A DNA stretch of 64,000 bases from Stenotrophomonas sp. 57 (lineage in GTDB: Bacteria > Pseudomonadota > Gammaproteobacteria > Xanthomonadales > Xanthomonadaceae): positions 2,540,001-2,604,000 of the forward strand of contig NZ_CP127407.1 of the NCBI RefSeq assembly GCF_030291075.1. The letters run 5' to 3'. Below are positions 8,834-17,116 of the stretch, piece by piece; position 1 is the stretch's first letter, and the number at the start of each line of letters is the position of its first letter. The position numbers and the translations under genes are program-made. The notes below the pieces were generated by a model, which saw only the letters and a list, made by a program, of their open reading frames with translations, had not been told where the DNA came from and did no database searches.

Positions 8834-8862
8834 AAACTAGCAGCGGTTAATGCACCGGTCAA
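8834..8862 (-). promoter_or_regulatory. Possible sigma-70 promoter for the small secreted protein
   Basis: On the reverse strand TTGACC (8862-8857) is followed after 17 bases by TAGTTT (8839-8834). The -35 box is close to consensus and the -10 box is weak. It lies about 55 bases upstream of the start codon at 8780. Confidence 0.35.
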
Positions 8863-9059
8863 TTACATAAATGCTAATTGGCAACCGCCATTGAAATGCA
8901 AAGAAACCCTCGAATAAATCTTTCGATTTCATCAGGCCCGATATCGAAACATGCCTGTCGATAATACTTTCGATAATTGCGTTTCCAATGCACCCCTTGC
9001 GTCGTGCATGATGCCGGTCATTCGCATTTCCTTGTCTGACCGGCCCGAGAAAATAGAAG

Positions 9060-10439
9060 ATGGATCTTCCAGCAAGCCTGTTCGTCCAAATACCCAGTTA
9101 TCGCGATCCGCAACTGATCCCAACACTCATCGATCTCGTGCGGCGCGCGGCCGCGCCGGCCGCACTTCACGTGGTGGTGTGCTGGCAGCATGGTGACGAA
9201 GCAACCCTCCAGGATTTCCTGGCTGCGGGCTTCCAGCTGGAGTCGAGCTGCATCGGCAATCAGCATCCGATTCACCGCCTGCACATGAACGGGGCCGAAG
9301 TTGAACTGATCGAGGTGGGCTTCATGCACGCCCGCGGCTGTGGGTGGGCACGAAGGCTGGCGCAGGAGCGCTATCGCGACGAGCGCTACAACCTGCAGAT
9401 CGACTCGCACCACCGTTTCTCGGATGCATGGGACGGTTTACTGGTGGAGATGCTGGAATCCCTGCGGACACGTTCATGCAAACCACTGCTGACCGGATAC
9501 CCGCCCGCGTTTCAACCCGAGAGCTATCCTGATACCCGGCAGAACCATGTCGGCCAGATGCTGGTCCGCGGCTTCAACAGTGTCGGCGTGGTCAGCTACA
9601 AAGCAGTGCGCATGCCCAAGGATCCCCTACGCAACGAACCGATGCGAGCTCGATTCATCAGTGGCGGGTTCCTGTTCTCCGACGGAGAGTTCGTGCGGGA
9701 CGTCATGAACGATGCAGACCATTTCTTCTCGACGGAAGAGATCGTCATGGCGGTCAGGGCGTATACGCATGGTTACGACTTCTTCCACCCCCATCGACCG
9801 CTGCTGTGGCACCAGTACAACTCGGATGCGAACAGGGTGTGGGATGATCACTCCGACGAGCGCCGGTCACGCGGTGAAATCGAAGCCAGTGCCTTCGATC
9901 GCTCGCTGAGAGCGTCGAGCAAGGCAGTGAACATGCTTGCAGCAGCCGGATCAGGAGATGCGACCGCACTGGCCATGCACGGGCTCGGCTGCAAGCGCTC
10001 CCTGCAACAATACGAGCGCTACGCCGGGCTGAGCTTTACTCACCGGGGTGTGCACGAGGAGGCGACACGTGCAACCGAGCCTAACAACACTCATTTCGCG
10101 ACGGATGAGCAGCACTGGCTGGACAAACTGATCTGCCGACGCGTCTTTCAGGTGCAGGTCAAGCGGTTGGGCGCAGAAATCGGCGCTGCCGATGATCTCG
10201 AGTCGCTGGTCCTGACCGCCCAGGCCGAGGACGGCACCACCGTCGGCCGACGCGAGTTGTCACCGGAAGATCTCCAGCAACTGATCGCCCGGGGTGAATA
10301 CATCTGCATCGACCACTTCAGCAGCTGCCCTTCGCGTCTCCCTGTCTGCTACCAGATGCAGGTTGGCGGCAATTCCCGGGATGATGCCAACCGATTCCAG
10401 GTGATCGTGAGGGAAATCGAGGAAGACCTGATGGCCTGA
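9060..10439 (+). CDS. GlcNAc-type glycosyltransferase
   Basis: The first 330 or so residues match the pattern of the GlcNAc glycosyltransferase family (GT-A fold). They begin SLFVQIPSYRDPQLIPTLIDLVRRA, followed by LHVVVCWQHGDE. The acidic cluster LQIDSHHRFSDAWD, which fits the metal-binding DxH/DxD site, comes next, then RARFISGGFLFSDGEFV and the terminal FHPHRPLLWHQYN. Known members transfer GlcNAc to protein or glycan acceptors. The C-terminal 130 residues are not part of that domain and I do not recognise them. There is no signal peptide, so it should be cytosolic. The surroundings have lower GC than neighbouring genes, a possible sign of transfer. It has no glycan-synthesis partners nearby. 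Confidence 0.8.
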   Translation: MDLPASLFVQIPSYRDPQLIPTLIDLVRRAAAPAALHVVVCWQHGDEATLQDFLAAGFQLESSCIGNQHPIHRLHMNGAEVELIEVGFMHARGCGWARRLAQERYRDERYNLQIDSHHRFSDAWDGLLVEMLESLRTRSCKPLLTGYPPAFQPESYPDTRQNHVGQMLVRGFNSVGVVSYKAVRMPKDPLRNEPMRARFISGGFLFSDGEFVRDVMNDADHFFSTEEIVMAVRAYTHGYDFFHPHRPLLWHQYNSDANRVWDDHSDERRSRGEIEASAFDRSLRASSKAVNMLAAAGSGDATALAMHGLGCKRSLQQYERYAGLSFTHRGVHEEATRATEPNNTHFATDEQHWLDKLICRRVFQVQVKRLGAEIGAADDLESLVLTAQAEDGTTVGRRELSPEDLQQLIARGEYICIDHFSSCPSRLPVCYQMQVGGNSRDDANRFQVIVREIEEDLMA

Positions 10440-10454
10440 GCGCTTGGTTCCTGA

Positions 10455-10483
10455 CGAAAAGCCCGGCATTGCCGGGCCTTTCG
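10455..10483. terminator. Bidirectional intrinsic terminator
   Basis: GCCCGGC, loop ATT, then GCCGGGC (10461-10477) is flanked by CGAAAA on the left and CTTTCG on the right, so it has A-rich and T-rich sides on both strands. It sits between the convergent glycosyltransferase and TonB-receptor genes. Confidence 0.8.
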
Positions 10484-10496
10484 TTCGCCTGCTGGA

Positions 10497-13223
10497 TCAA
10501 CGGAACCGGTAATCCAGCTGCACCCAGTACTGACGGCCGTAGGGGTCGTAATTGCCGACCGGGTAGAACGGCCAGCCGCCTCCGTTCCTGTCCGCCGGCG
10601 GGCGGCTGTCGCGCAGGTTGTTGACGATCACGCCCACCGACAGATTCTCGCAGAACTGACGGAACACGCTGGCGTTGTACGTCATGTACGGCGCGATGCG
10701 GCCACTGCCATCGGTCTTCGGCAGCGAGCCGAAGCGATTGCCGTACAGCGTGGTGGTCCAGTCACCCTGGTTCCAGGTGATGCTGCCATTGGCCTTGCTG
10801 CGCCACTGGTAGTCATCGAGCGAATTGCGGATGTCACGCTCCGGATCATCGGAGAACTGCCGGTATTTGTGCTCCAGCACCACCGTGTAGGCCAGGCGCG
10901 TGGTGAATCGGCCATAGCGACCGGCATCGAAACGCCAGTTGCCCTTCAGGTCCAGGCCGCGCACCGATTCAGAGGCGGCGTTGATCGGATTGATCAGCAC
11001 ACGGGTCACCTGGTCCGGCTGTACGGTTGCATTGGACGGATTGCGGATCACCCGCGACAGCGCGTCCTGGCACAGTGGTGAACCGATATCGCGTGCTTCG
11101 CCCCCCAGCGTGCGACCCAGACGGCAATCGGCCTCGTCGCGCAGGATGCGGCTGGTATCGAGGCTGGTCACCTCGTTGTCGATGCGGATGTCGTAGTAGT
11201 CGGCACTGAAATCCAGCCCGGACAGCGGCGACCAGACCACGCCGAAACCATAGGATTTCGCGGTTTCCGGCTGCAGCTGCGCGTTGGCGCGGTTGCTGTA
11301 GTCGATCGACAGGCCGTTGTAGTCGCAGTTGTCGTACGACTGGCCTGCGGTGCGGCAGCGCCAGTAGTCGGTCATGCCCGGGTTGTAGCCGCGGGTCTCG
11401 GTCGCGAACACGTAGTTCATGTCCGGCGCCCGGAAGCTGGTCGCAGCAGAGCCGCGGATCAACAGGCTCTCGATCGGGCGGAACTCGACGCCGAAACTCC
11501 AGGTCGCCTTGCCGATGTGCTCGCCGCCGGCACGGTACTGGTCATAGCGACCGGCCAGGGTGGTGGTCAGCGACTGCAGCAGCGGCAGCTGCAGCTCCAC
11601 GCCGGCGGCATAGCGGTCGCGCTCGCCACCGGCACCGATGCCGGCGCTGGTGTTCCAGAACTCGCCGGTGCCCAGTCGCGGGTCCGGGCGATTGCGGTAG
11701 CCCTGGCTGCCGGCCTCGACCACCGCGGCCAGCGCGGCATCACCACCGGGCAGCGCAAACAGGCGGCCATTGACGCTGGCGCTGAAGGTCTGCAACCACG
11801 CCGCATTGCGGCTTTCCTGGTAGCCGGACAGGCCCTGGTACTCGTCCGGCGTCAGCGGCTTGAACAGCCGTGCCGGGTCCGGCGCATAGACCTCCACGCC
11901 ATTGCGTACGCCCAGCTTCGGGCCCAGCAGGTATTCATTGATGCCGGCCAGCAGCACCGGGCGCCGGGTGCGGTTCTCGTAGCGTGAGCGGCTGTAGACC
12001 GCTTCATAATCCCAGCCACTGTCACCGATCTGGCCGCGCGCGCCGACGTTGAACGACCACGAGTTTTCCAGGAAACGATTGGCATTGCGCGGCAGGCCGC
12101 CGATTTCCTCGGGCGCGAAGCGGCGGTACCAGCTTTCCAGGTTGCCGGTGGTCTGGTTGTAGAAGTAATTACGGGCCGAGGTCCAGGTGGGCGCACGGGT
12201 GTTGTTGGTGATGCGTGCGCTGCCCACGGCCAGATCGGCGAACAGGTCGGTGGTCTCGTTGACGTGGAAGGTCAGCAGGCCGTAGCCGTTGAGGTTGCGC
12301 TTCTCGGTCTGCACCGTCCAGTAGCTGGCGGCGGCCTCGTTGCTGCCGCAGTACCAGCCCTGGCGCGGGTTGAAGGCGCGGAACACGCTGCCGCCATAGA
12401 TGTCCGACGCCGCGTCACAGCCATTGGCGCCCGGATCGATGTTGCGGCCGGTGGCGGCGTTGCGGCGATATGCGATCGCCGTCGCCTGCGGCGCCTTGCC
12501 GGTCGGATCGTCCTCCAGCGAATCCATGAAGTCGCGCTGACGCGCATGGATCGCCTTGCGCACGTCGAACTCGAAGCCGAACAGCGCATCCCAGCGCTCG
12601 CCGGAACTGCCACCGACCACCTGCACGCGTTGGTTGTCGCCACCGCCTTGCTGGGTGCCGCCGGCGCGCACGTTCACATCCACACCTTCAAAGCGATCCT
12701 TGAGGATGATGTTGACCACACCGGCAATGGCATCGGAGCCGTACACCGCCGACGCGCCGGCAGCCAGTACCTCGATGCGTTCGATCAGCGCACTGGGAAT
12801 GTTGGCGAGGTTGACCACGTTCACCGAGCCTTCGTAGGCCAGCGGGTAATCGGCCTGGCGGCGGCCGTTGACCAGCACCAGCGTGCGGTTCGGGCCCAGC
12901 CCGCGCAGGTTGATGGTGTTGGCCGCGGGCGTGAAGGTGTTGCCGAAGTCCTCACCCTGCACGTTGCCGGTGTTCTCGGTCAGTGCGCTCAGCGCATCGA
13001 ACGCATTGCGGTAGCCCTGCGCGTCGATCTGCTCGCGGCTGATCACCGTCACCGGCGACGGCCCTTCGACGCTGGCGCGCGGAATGCGCGAGCCGGTGAC
13101 CTTCACTTCCTGCAACGACGTGGGTGCGCTTTCCTGCGCGAAGGCCGGCAACGAGACCAGCATCAGGGACGACAGCGCGAGCACCAGCGGACGCGGGCGC
13201 AGCGCCTTGGGGGAGGCGGACAT
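10497..13223 (-). CDS. TonB-dependent outer-membrane receptor
   Basis: The ATG at 13223 gives 908 residues with a signal peptide (ending FAQES). The plug domain follows (VKVTGSRIPRASVEGPSPVTVISREQI, then NLRGLGPNRTLVLVNGRR and AVYGSDAIAGVVNIILK). A large 22-strand barrel ends in WVQLDYRFR with the aromatic C-terminus needed for outer-membrane insertion. It imports a large solute across the outer membrane using TonB energy. The plug sequence is of the type common in Xanthomonadaceae for carbohydrate or peptide uptake, but the ligand cannot be fixed. There is no STN domain and no adjacent sigma/FecR pair, so it is not a self-signalling receptor. Confidence 0.92.
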   Translation of the reverse strand: MSASPKALRPRPLVLALSSLMLVSLPAFAQESAPTSLQEVKVTGSRIPRASVEGPSPVTVISREQIDAQGYRNAFDALSALTENTGNVQGEDFGNTFTPAANTINLRGLGPNRTLVLVNGRRQADYPLAYEGSVNVVNLANIPSALIERIEVLAAGASAVYGSDAIAGVVNIILKDRFEGVDVNVRAGGTQQGGGDNQRVQVVGGSSGERWDALFGFEFDVRKAIHARQRDFMDSLEDDPTGKAPQATAIAYRRNAATGRNIDPGANGCDAASDIYGGSVFRAFNPRQGWYCGSNEAAASYWTVQTEKRNLNGYGLLTFHVNETTDLFADLAVGSARITNNTRAPTWTSARNYFYNQTTGNLESWYRRFAPEEIGGLPRNANRFLENSWSFNVGARGQIGDSGWDYEAVYSRSRYENRTRRPVLLAGINEYLLGPKLGVRNGVEVYAPDPARLFKPLTPDEYQGLSGYQESRNAAWLQTFSASVNGRLFALPGGDAALAAVVEAGSQGYRNRPDPRLGTGEFWNTSAGIGAGGERDRYAAGVELQLPLLQSLTTTLAGRYDQYRAGGEHIGKATWSFGVEFRPIESLLIRGSAATSFRAPDMNYVFATETRGYNPGMTDYWRCRTAGQSYDNCDYNGLSIDYSNRANAQLQPETAKSYGFGVVWSPLSGLDFSADYYDIRIDNEVTSLDTSRILRDEADCRLGRTLGGEARDIGSPLCQDALSRVIRNPSNATVQPDQVTRVLINPINAASESVRGLDLKGNWRFDAGRYGRFTTRLAYTVVLEHKYRQFSDDPERDIRNSLDDYQWRSKANGSITWNQGDWTTTLYGNRFGSLPKTDGSGRIAPYMTYNASVFRQFCENLSVGVIVNNLRDSRPPADRNGGGWPFYPVGNYDPYGRQYWVQLDYRFR

Positions 13224-13337
13224 GGGCTTCCTGGGAAGTTGGGCGGGTGGTACGGGGCCGGAGGCCTGTGCGGCGCATAACGATCCCGTAACGAAATTGT
13301 CCTGAGTGGGTGGTTTCAACGGAAATGACCAGCCCTG

Positions 13338-14039
13338 ATGGGCTTATGCCTGAACCGAATCAGGCTCCGTCCGGTGATCGCCCCGTTTTTGCAATCTTTT
13401 GAATGGTCTGGCGAACCGGGCATTGCCATCGTTCCAGGGATGATGACCCCGTATCCCACATCCGAGCTCCCCGTTCTCCGACCTGTGTCGCGCCGCCATC
13501 TGCTGCAGCTGCGGGTGGCTCCGGTCACCCTTCGCCCGTTCCAGCGAACCGACCTGCCGAGCTGGCGCCTGTTCGACGACCGCCGCCGCCGCGGCCGGCA
13601 TCTTCAGCCCGGCATCGACGAAGAAGCCCGCTTCCTGGCGCACATGCACCGCTCACGCCTGGAGCAGGACAACGACCAGCTGATGCTGGGCGTATTCGAT
13701 GACGAACACGGCACCGTGCTGGACCAGTTGCACGTCCGCCTGCATTCGCTGCATTCACGCTGCGCCGAGCTGCTGTCACTGCAGCATTGGCATCCCCACA
13801 CCGATGCGACGCTGCAGGCCCTGTGCCCGTTCCTGTTCGAGGACGTTGGCCTGCACCGCCTGTTCGTGATGCTGCCGCCGTACTGCGGCGCGCCCTTTGC
13901 CCACGCGCTTCGCGCCAGTGGCTTCCAGCAGGAAGGCGTGTTGCGCGATCAGCACCTTGGGCCGGATGGCTGGCAGGATCGCCAGCTGCTGGCGCTGACC
14001 GCACCGATCTGGCGCAGCCAGCACCAGGCGGGGGATTAG
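13338..14039 (+). CDS. GNAT family N-acetyltransferase (RimJ/RimL-like)
   Basis: The open frame gives 233 residues, but the true start is probably the ATG at 13440 or 13443, which leaves about 198. The core opens with VTLRPFQRTDLPSWRLF, the usual first strand and helix of RimJ/RimL-type acetyltransferases. Later comes FLFEDVGLHRLFVMLPPYCGAPFAHALRASGFQQEGVLRD, matching the acetyl-CoA end of the fold with its GF-x-x-E-G-V-L-R motif. It probably acetylates a protein N-terminus, amino acid or small amine. The start is uncertain because no clear ribosome binding site is visible. Its stop codon overlaps that of the convergent cdh-like gene. Confidence 0.75.
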   Translation: MGLCLNRIRLRPVIAPFLQSFEWSGEPGIAIVPGMMTPYPTSELPVLRPVSRRHLLQLRVAPVTLRPFQRTDLPSWRLFDDRRRRGRHLQPGIDEEARFLAHMHRSRLEQDNDQLMLGVFDDEHGTVLDQLHVRLHSLHSRCAELLSLQHWHPHTDATLQALCPFLFEDVGLHRLFVMLPPYCGAPFAHALRASGFQQEGVLRDQHLGPDGWQDRQLLALTAPIWRSQHQAGD

Positions 14040-14812
14040 CGCACCCGCTCCAGCGCGTCGCCGGCACCGGTCAGCACCGTGCAGGCATGGTCCTGCAGCT
14101 CTTCGCCGCTGGCCTCGTTGCCGCTACCCGCGTCGACGCGGGTGGCGAGCAGGATGAAGCCCGGTCCAGCCTGCACGTTGTCCCGGCCAGCCACCACCAG
14201 GCTCCATTGGCCGACATCGTCCACGCCGCTCAGGTCATAGGCGAGCAGGTTGAGCGGATTGGCGGTCAACTCCGCGCCCGGCAGCAGCCGGGCCTGGTAC
14301 TGATGGCCGCGCAGCAGCACCGGCAATGGCGTCCACCGCGCCCCCAGAGCACCGGCATGTGCATCCAGGGCCTGCAGCACATCCGCACGCAGGCAGTCGA
14401 CGTGGATGTGCAGCTGGTGCTGAGAGCGGCCGTGGGGTGAATTCAGCGCCAGGCTGGCAACGCTGCGTGGCAGTGGTTGGCCCAGAGCCCGTTCGGTATG
14501 GCTGCGGGCCTGCCAGGCTGCGGCAAAGTAATTCGGCGCTCCGCGCTGGTACAGCGCGAGGTTCTCGATTCCGCTGACCTTGTCCAGCGGCATCAGCAGG
14601 AACTGGTAGTCACCGTGCGCGTCCTTGACCAGCACATCGCGGCGGTCCGCCGCAGCGTCAACCCGCAGGCAATCACCCCGTGGGCCTTCGGCGCCACGGC
14701 AGTCACGCTCGATCAATCGCCACAGCGCATCGGAATGCGCCGGCGGCGGAGGCGCGCTGGCACAGGCGGACAACAGCAGCAGGGACGACAGCAGGAAGGG
14801 GCGCAGGGACAC
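14036..14812 (-). CDS. cdh: CDP-diacylglycerol diphosphatase-like lipoprotein
   Basis: The 258-residue protein has a lipoprotein signal (MSLRPFLLSSLLLLSAC). Its diagnostic part is LALNSPHGRSQHQLHIHVDCLRADVLQ. It contains the histidine-rich SQxQLHIHxxC motif of CDP-diacylglycerol pyrophosphatase, which cleaves CDP-diacylglycerol to phosphatidate and CMP. WRLIERDC near the N-terminus and the AYDLSGVDDVGQWSLVVAGRDN tail also fit that family. E. coli Cdh is membrane-attached by an N-terminal helix; here lipidation would do the same. The stop overlaps by four bases with the convergent acetyltransferase gene. Confidence 0.85.
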   Translation of the reverse strand: MSLRPFLLSSLLLLSACASAPPPPAHSDALWRLIERDCRGAEGPRGDCLRVDAAADRRDVLVKDAHGDYQFLLMPLDKVSGIENLALYQRGAPNYFAAAWQARSHTERALGQPLPRSVASLALNSPHGRSQHQLHIHVDCLRADVLQALDAHAGALGARWTPLPVLLRGHQYQARLLPGAELTANPLNLLAYDLSGVDDVGQWSLVVAGRDNVQAGPGFILLATRVDAGSGNEASGEELQDHACTVLTGAGDALERVR

Positions 14813-14880
14813 GGCAACGGCTCACGGAACAGACACGGCAGACGGCGCCGCGCCGCATTCTAGCCAGTGGAGTGCTGCAA

Positions 14881-15498
14881 TCAATAAGTGCCGAACGGCA
14901 CTTCAACCACGATCGGGGCGGCGCCCTCGCCTGCCTGCAGGGTGTAGCGATCCAGCGCACCATCGTCGTCGGCATGCGGCTGGCGCTGGAAATGCAGCGG
15001 ATAGCGGCTGTCGCCCAGGCGCACCGCGCTGCCATCGGCGTCCAGGGCGGCGCCTTCGGGGATCAGCAGTCCCCCCAGATCGCTGTAGGCACCCGGTACA
15101 TCGGCGAAGCTGTAGTCGGCCAGCTCGTCCACCCGCTGCATCGCGTAGACGTGCGGAACATAGGGACGTGCCGGGCTGCGGCCATTGCTCAGGTCGGTCA
15201 CCCAGGCCTGCGGCAGGTGGTACTGCTCACGCAGCGCGGCCACGCCCAGCGATGGACTGGCCACCTGCAGGCAGCACACCGTGCGCTTGCCTTCGCGGTC
15301 GAGGATGGCGAAACGGTCGCCACGGGTCGCCGCCTGCGGCAACATGGCAAAGGCCAGATTGCGCTGCGCAGGCGCGTAGCCCGCTTCGGTCTGCAGGTTG
15401 CGCCAGGCCCCGAACACCGGGGGATCGACCGGCGCGGGTTCCGGATCGGCAGCGGAGGCGGCAAACGCCACGCCCAGCATGGACAGCACCCGTGCCAT
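14881..15498 (-). CDS. Exported protein of unknown function
   Basis: The ATG at 15498 gives 205 residues with a short signal peptide (MARVLSMLGVAFAASAA). The mature protein includes FGAWRNLQTEAGYAPAQRNLAFAML, a segment with two adjacent cysteines (KRTVCCLQV) and RYPLHFQRQPHADDD. It ends in strand-like VVEVPFGTY. I do not recognise a family. An upstream open reading of 62 more codons has shadow-like composition and was not used. It may share a transcript with the cdh-like gene, although that gene reads away at 14812. Confidence 0.6.
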   Translation of the reverse strand: MARVLSMLGVAFAASAADPEPAPVDPPVFGAWRNLQTEAGYAPAQRNLAFAMLPQAATRGDRFAILDREGKRTVCCLQVASPSLGVAALREQYHLPQAWVTDLSNGRSPARPYVPHVYAMQRVDELADYSFADVPGAYSDLGGLLIPEGAALDADGSAVRLGDSRYPLHFQRQPHADDDGALDRYTLQAGEGAAPIVVEVPFGTY

Positions 15499-15707
15499 CG
15501 TCGTCCTGCCCTTGTCGCGGAAACTGCCTGCCGTCATACCGTGTCCAACACCTGCGCCGGAATGGCCCGGCCTGCCCGCTGGCGCACTGCCAGCCATTCC
15601 TCCCACTATGCAATGGCCACGCTCTGCCGGCAATGACCGTGATGCTGACGCCTTTCGCACGCCGGGTGCTATCGTTCCCGCCATCTCCCCTGCGCAGGAG
15701 CGCTCGC

Positions 15708-16004
15708 ATGTCCACCCTCCGTCTGTTCCTGTTGCTGCCGGCCTCGGCCCTGCTGCTGTCGGCCTGCGTCAGTACGCCCGGCCCGCAGGTAAAGGGCAGC
15801 GGCCGGTGCGATGCCAGCCAGCTGGGCTGGGCAATCGGCGAGCCGGCCAACGAACCCAACATCCGCCGCTTGTCTGCCGAAAGCGGCGCCGGCCTGGTCA
15901 ACCCGATCGGCCCCAGCACCATCACCACCAAGGACATCCGCCAGGATCGCCTGCGCGTGTACGTGGACAAGGACAACATCATCACCGCCACCCGCTGCGA
16001 GTAA
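15708..16004 (+). CDS. I78-family peptidase inhibitor lipoprotein
   Basis: The 98-residue protein starts at an ATG with AGGAG eight bases upstream and has a clear lipobox (LLLSAC). The mature part contains C-D-A-S-x-L-G-W-A-I-G-E near its start, then SGAGLVNPIGPSTIT, the RLRVYVDKDN segment and a final ATRCE. This is the full signature of the I78 peptidase inhibitor family: small proteins that bind serine proteases, with two cysteines probably forming a disulfide. As a periplasmic lipoprotein it could protect the envelope from the cell's own secreted proteases or from host proteases; which is inference. Confidence 0.85.
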   Translation: MSTLRLFLLLPASALLLSACVSTPGPQVKGSGRCDASQLGWAIGEPANEPNIRRLSAESGAGLVNPIGPSTITTKDIRQDRLRVYVDKDNIITATRCE

Positions 16005-16021
16005 GCGCCGCTTCGGTTTTT

Positions 16022-16082
16022 GTAGAGCCGAGCCTACGCTCGGCTGCGCTTCCGTGACAGCCGAGCGTAGGCTCGGCTCTAC
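16022..16082. repeat. SMAG-type repeat, inverted dimer
   Basis: GTAGAGCCGAGCCTACGCTCGGC is followed by its near-perfect inverse ending in GGCTCTAC. Each monomer is itself a palindrome (GCCGAGC...GCTCGGC). The GTAG head and stem match the S. maltophilia SMAG family. The dimer lies in the gap between two convergent genes and could end transcripts or stabilise mRNA ends. Confidence 0.85.
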
Positions 16083-16120
16083 AGAAAACGCGGGTCGAGC
16101 ATGGCTCGGCTTTCCAGGGC

Positions 16121-17005
16121 TCAGGGTTCGGTATAGCCGGCGCAGTCCGGCAATGCCTGGTCGGGGTGGAACATGCCCTCGCGGAAGCGGAACAGCCGCG
16201 TATAGGTGCATGCCGGATCCTGCTCGGTGCGCAGGTCCTTCTGCTTCAGCGGCCCTTTGGCCAGCGAATCCTCGAAACGTGAGACGCCGGCCGGGAACCG
16301 GGTCGCCACGGTCTGGTAGCGCAGCACGGGCATGCCCTGCCCTGCTGGATCCAGCGCCAGCTTCGCCGAAAAGCTGTATTCATCGTGGCAGGCGCCTGCG
16401 CGATGCTTGCTGTCCTGCTCGCTGAAACAGGCGCGGATCATCGCATTGCCCAGCCATGGCACGGTCAGCACGTCGTCGTCCACCTGGATGTCGTCCTGCA
16501 GGTGGCGCACGCGTGCCAGTTGCAGCGTGGACGCGTCGGCACCTCCACCGGAATACATGGTGCTGAACGTGACGATGCCGCCCACCAGCACATTCTGGCG
16601 GACGCGCTGCTGCGGGTCGGTCACTGTTTCATCGCTGCCCACGCCCGGGGCCAGGCGCACGATCCAGGGCCAGAGCTTCAGCTCGCTTTCCTGCGGCACA
16701 TCAATGCTGACGTGATAGCTGTGGGGCTTGCCTTGGCCCTGCACTTTTTCAAGCACTTCAAGCAGGGTGGGCCGATCACCCTCCTCGGCTGCGGGCTGCA
16801 CGCGCACGCACCAATGGCCGTCCCGCGTGCAGTCATAAAGCCCTGACGGTCCGGTCTCATTCGCGATCAGCACCTGCCCCAGCGGCTCCATCACGTTGCC
16901 GGCGGCATCGCGCTGCTGCGGCAGGATCGCGCTCTGGGCCAGCGCCAGCAACGGGGTCGCCAGCAATGCAGCGCACAGGGTGGCGCGGGCGATAGCGGTG
17001 GGCAT
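16121..17005 (-). CDS. Exported protein of unknown function
   Basis: The 294-residue protein has a signal peptide (MPTAIARATLCAALLATPLLALAQS) and should be periplasmic. It has scattered cysteines in pairs (YDCTRDGHWCV and RACFSEQDSKHRAGAC) and ends with CTYTRLFRFREGMFHPDQALPDCAGYTEP. Several strand-rich stretches (SYHVSIDVPQESELKLWPWIVRLAPGV) suggest a beta fold. I do not recognise a family. No signal or enzyme motif gives its role. Both sides are bordered by SMAG dimers. Confidence 0.65.
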   Translation of the reverse strand: MPTAIARATLCAALLATPLLALAQSAILPQQRDAAGNVMEPLGQVLIANETGPSGLYDCTRDGHWCVRVQPAAEEGDRPTLLEVLEKVQGQGKPHSYHVSIDVPQESELKLWPWIVRLAPGVGSDETVTDPQQRVRQNVLVGGIVTFSTMYSGGGADASTLQLARVRHLQDDIQVDDDVLTVPWLGNAMIRACFSEQDSKHRAGACHDEYSFSAKLALDPAGQGMPVLRYQTVATRFPAGVSRFEDSLAKGPLKQKDLRTEQDPACTYTRLFRFREGMFHPDQALPDCAGYTEP

Positions 17006-17052
17006 GGACGGCTCCTCCGTATGGGCTTCCGATGGTAAGCGCTGCCCGGGCG

Positions 17053-17115
17053 GCGTCGAGCCATGCTCGACCGCTTGTCACCACAAGCACCAGCCGAGCA
17101 CCGGTTCGGCTCTAC
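17053..17115. repeat. Degenerate SMAG-type dimer
   Basis: GTCGAGCCATGCTCGAC (17055-17071) and CAGCCGAGCACCGGTTCGGCTCTAC (up to 17115) are two diverged SMAG units in opposite orientation. The right end touches the dld gene: its CTAC stops one base before the dld stop codon. A role as a 3-prime hairpin of the lactate operon transcript is plausible. Confidence 0.65.
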
Positions 17116-17116
17116 A

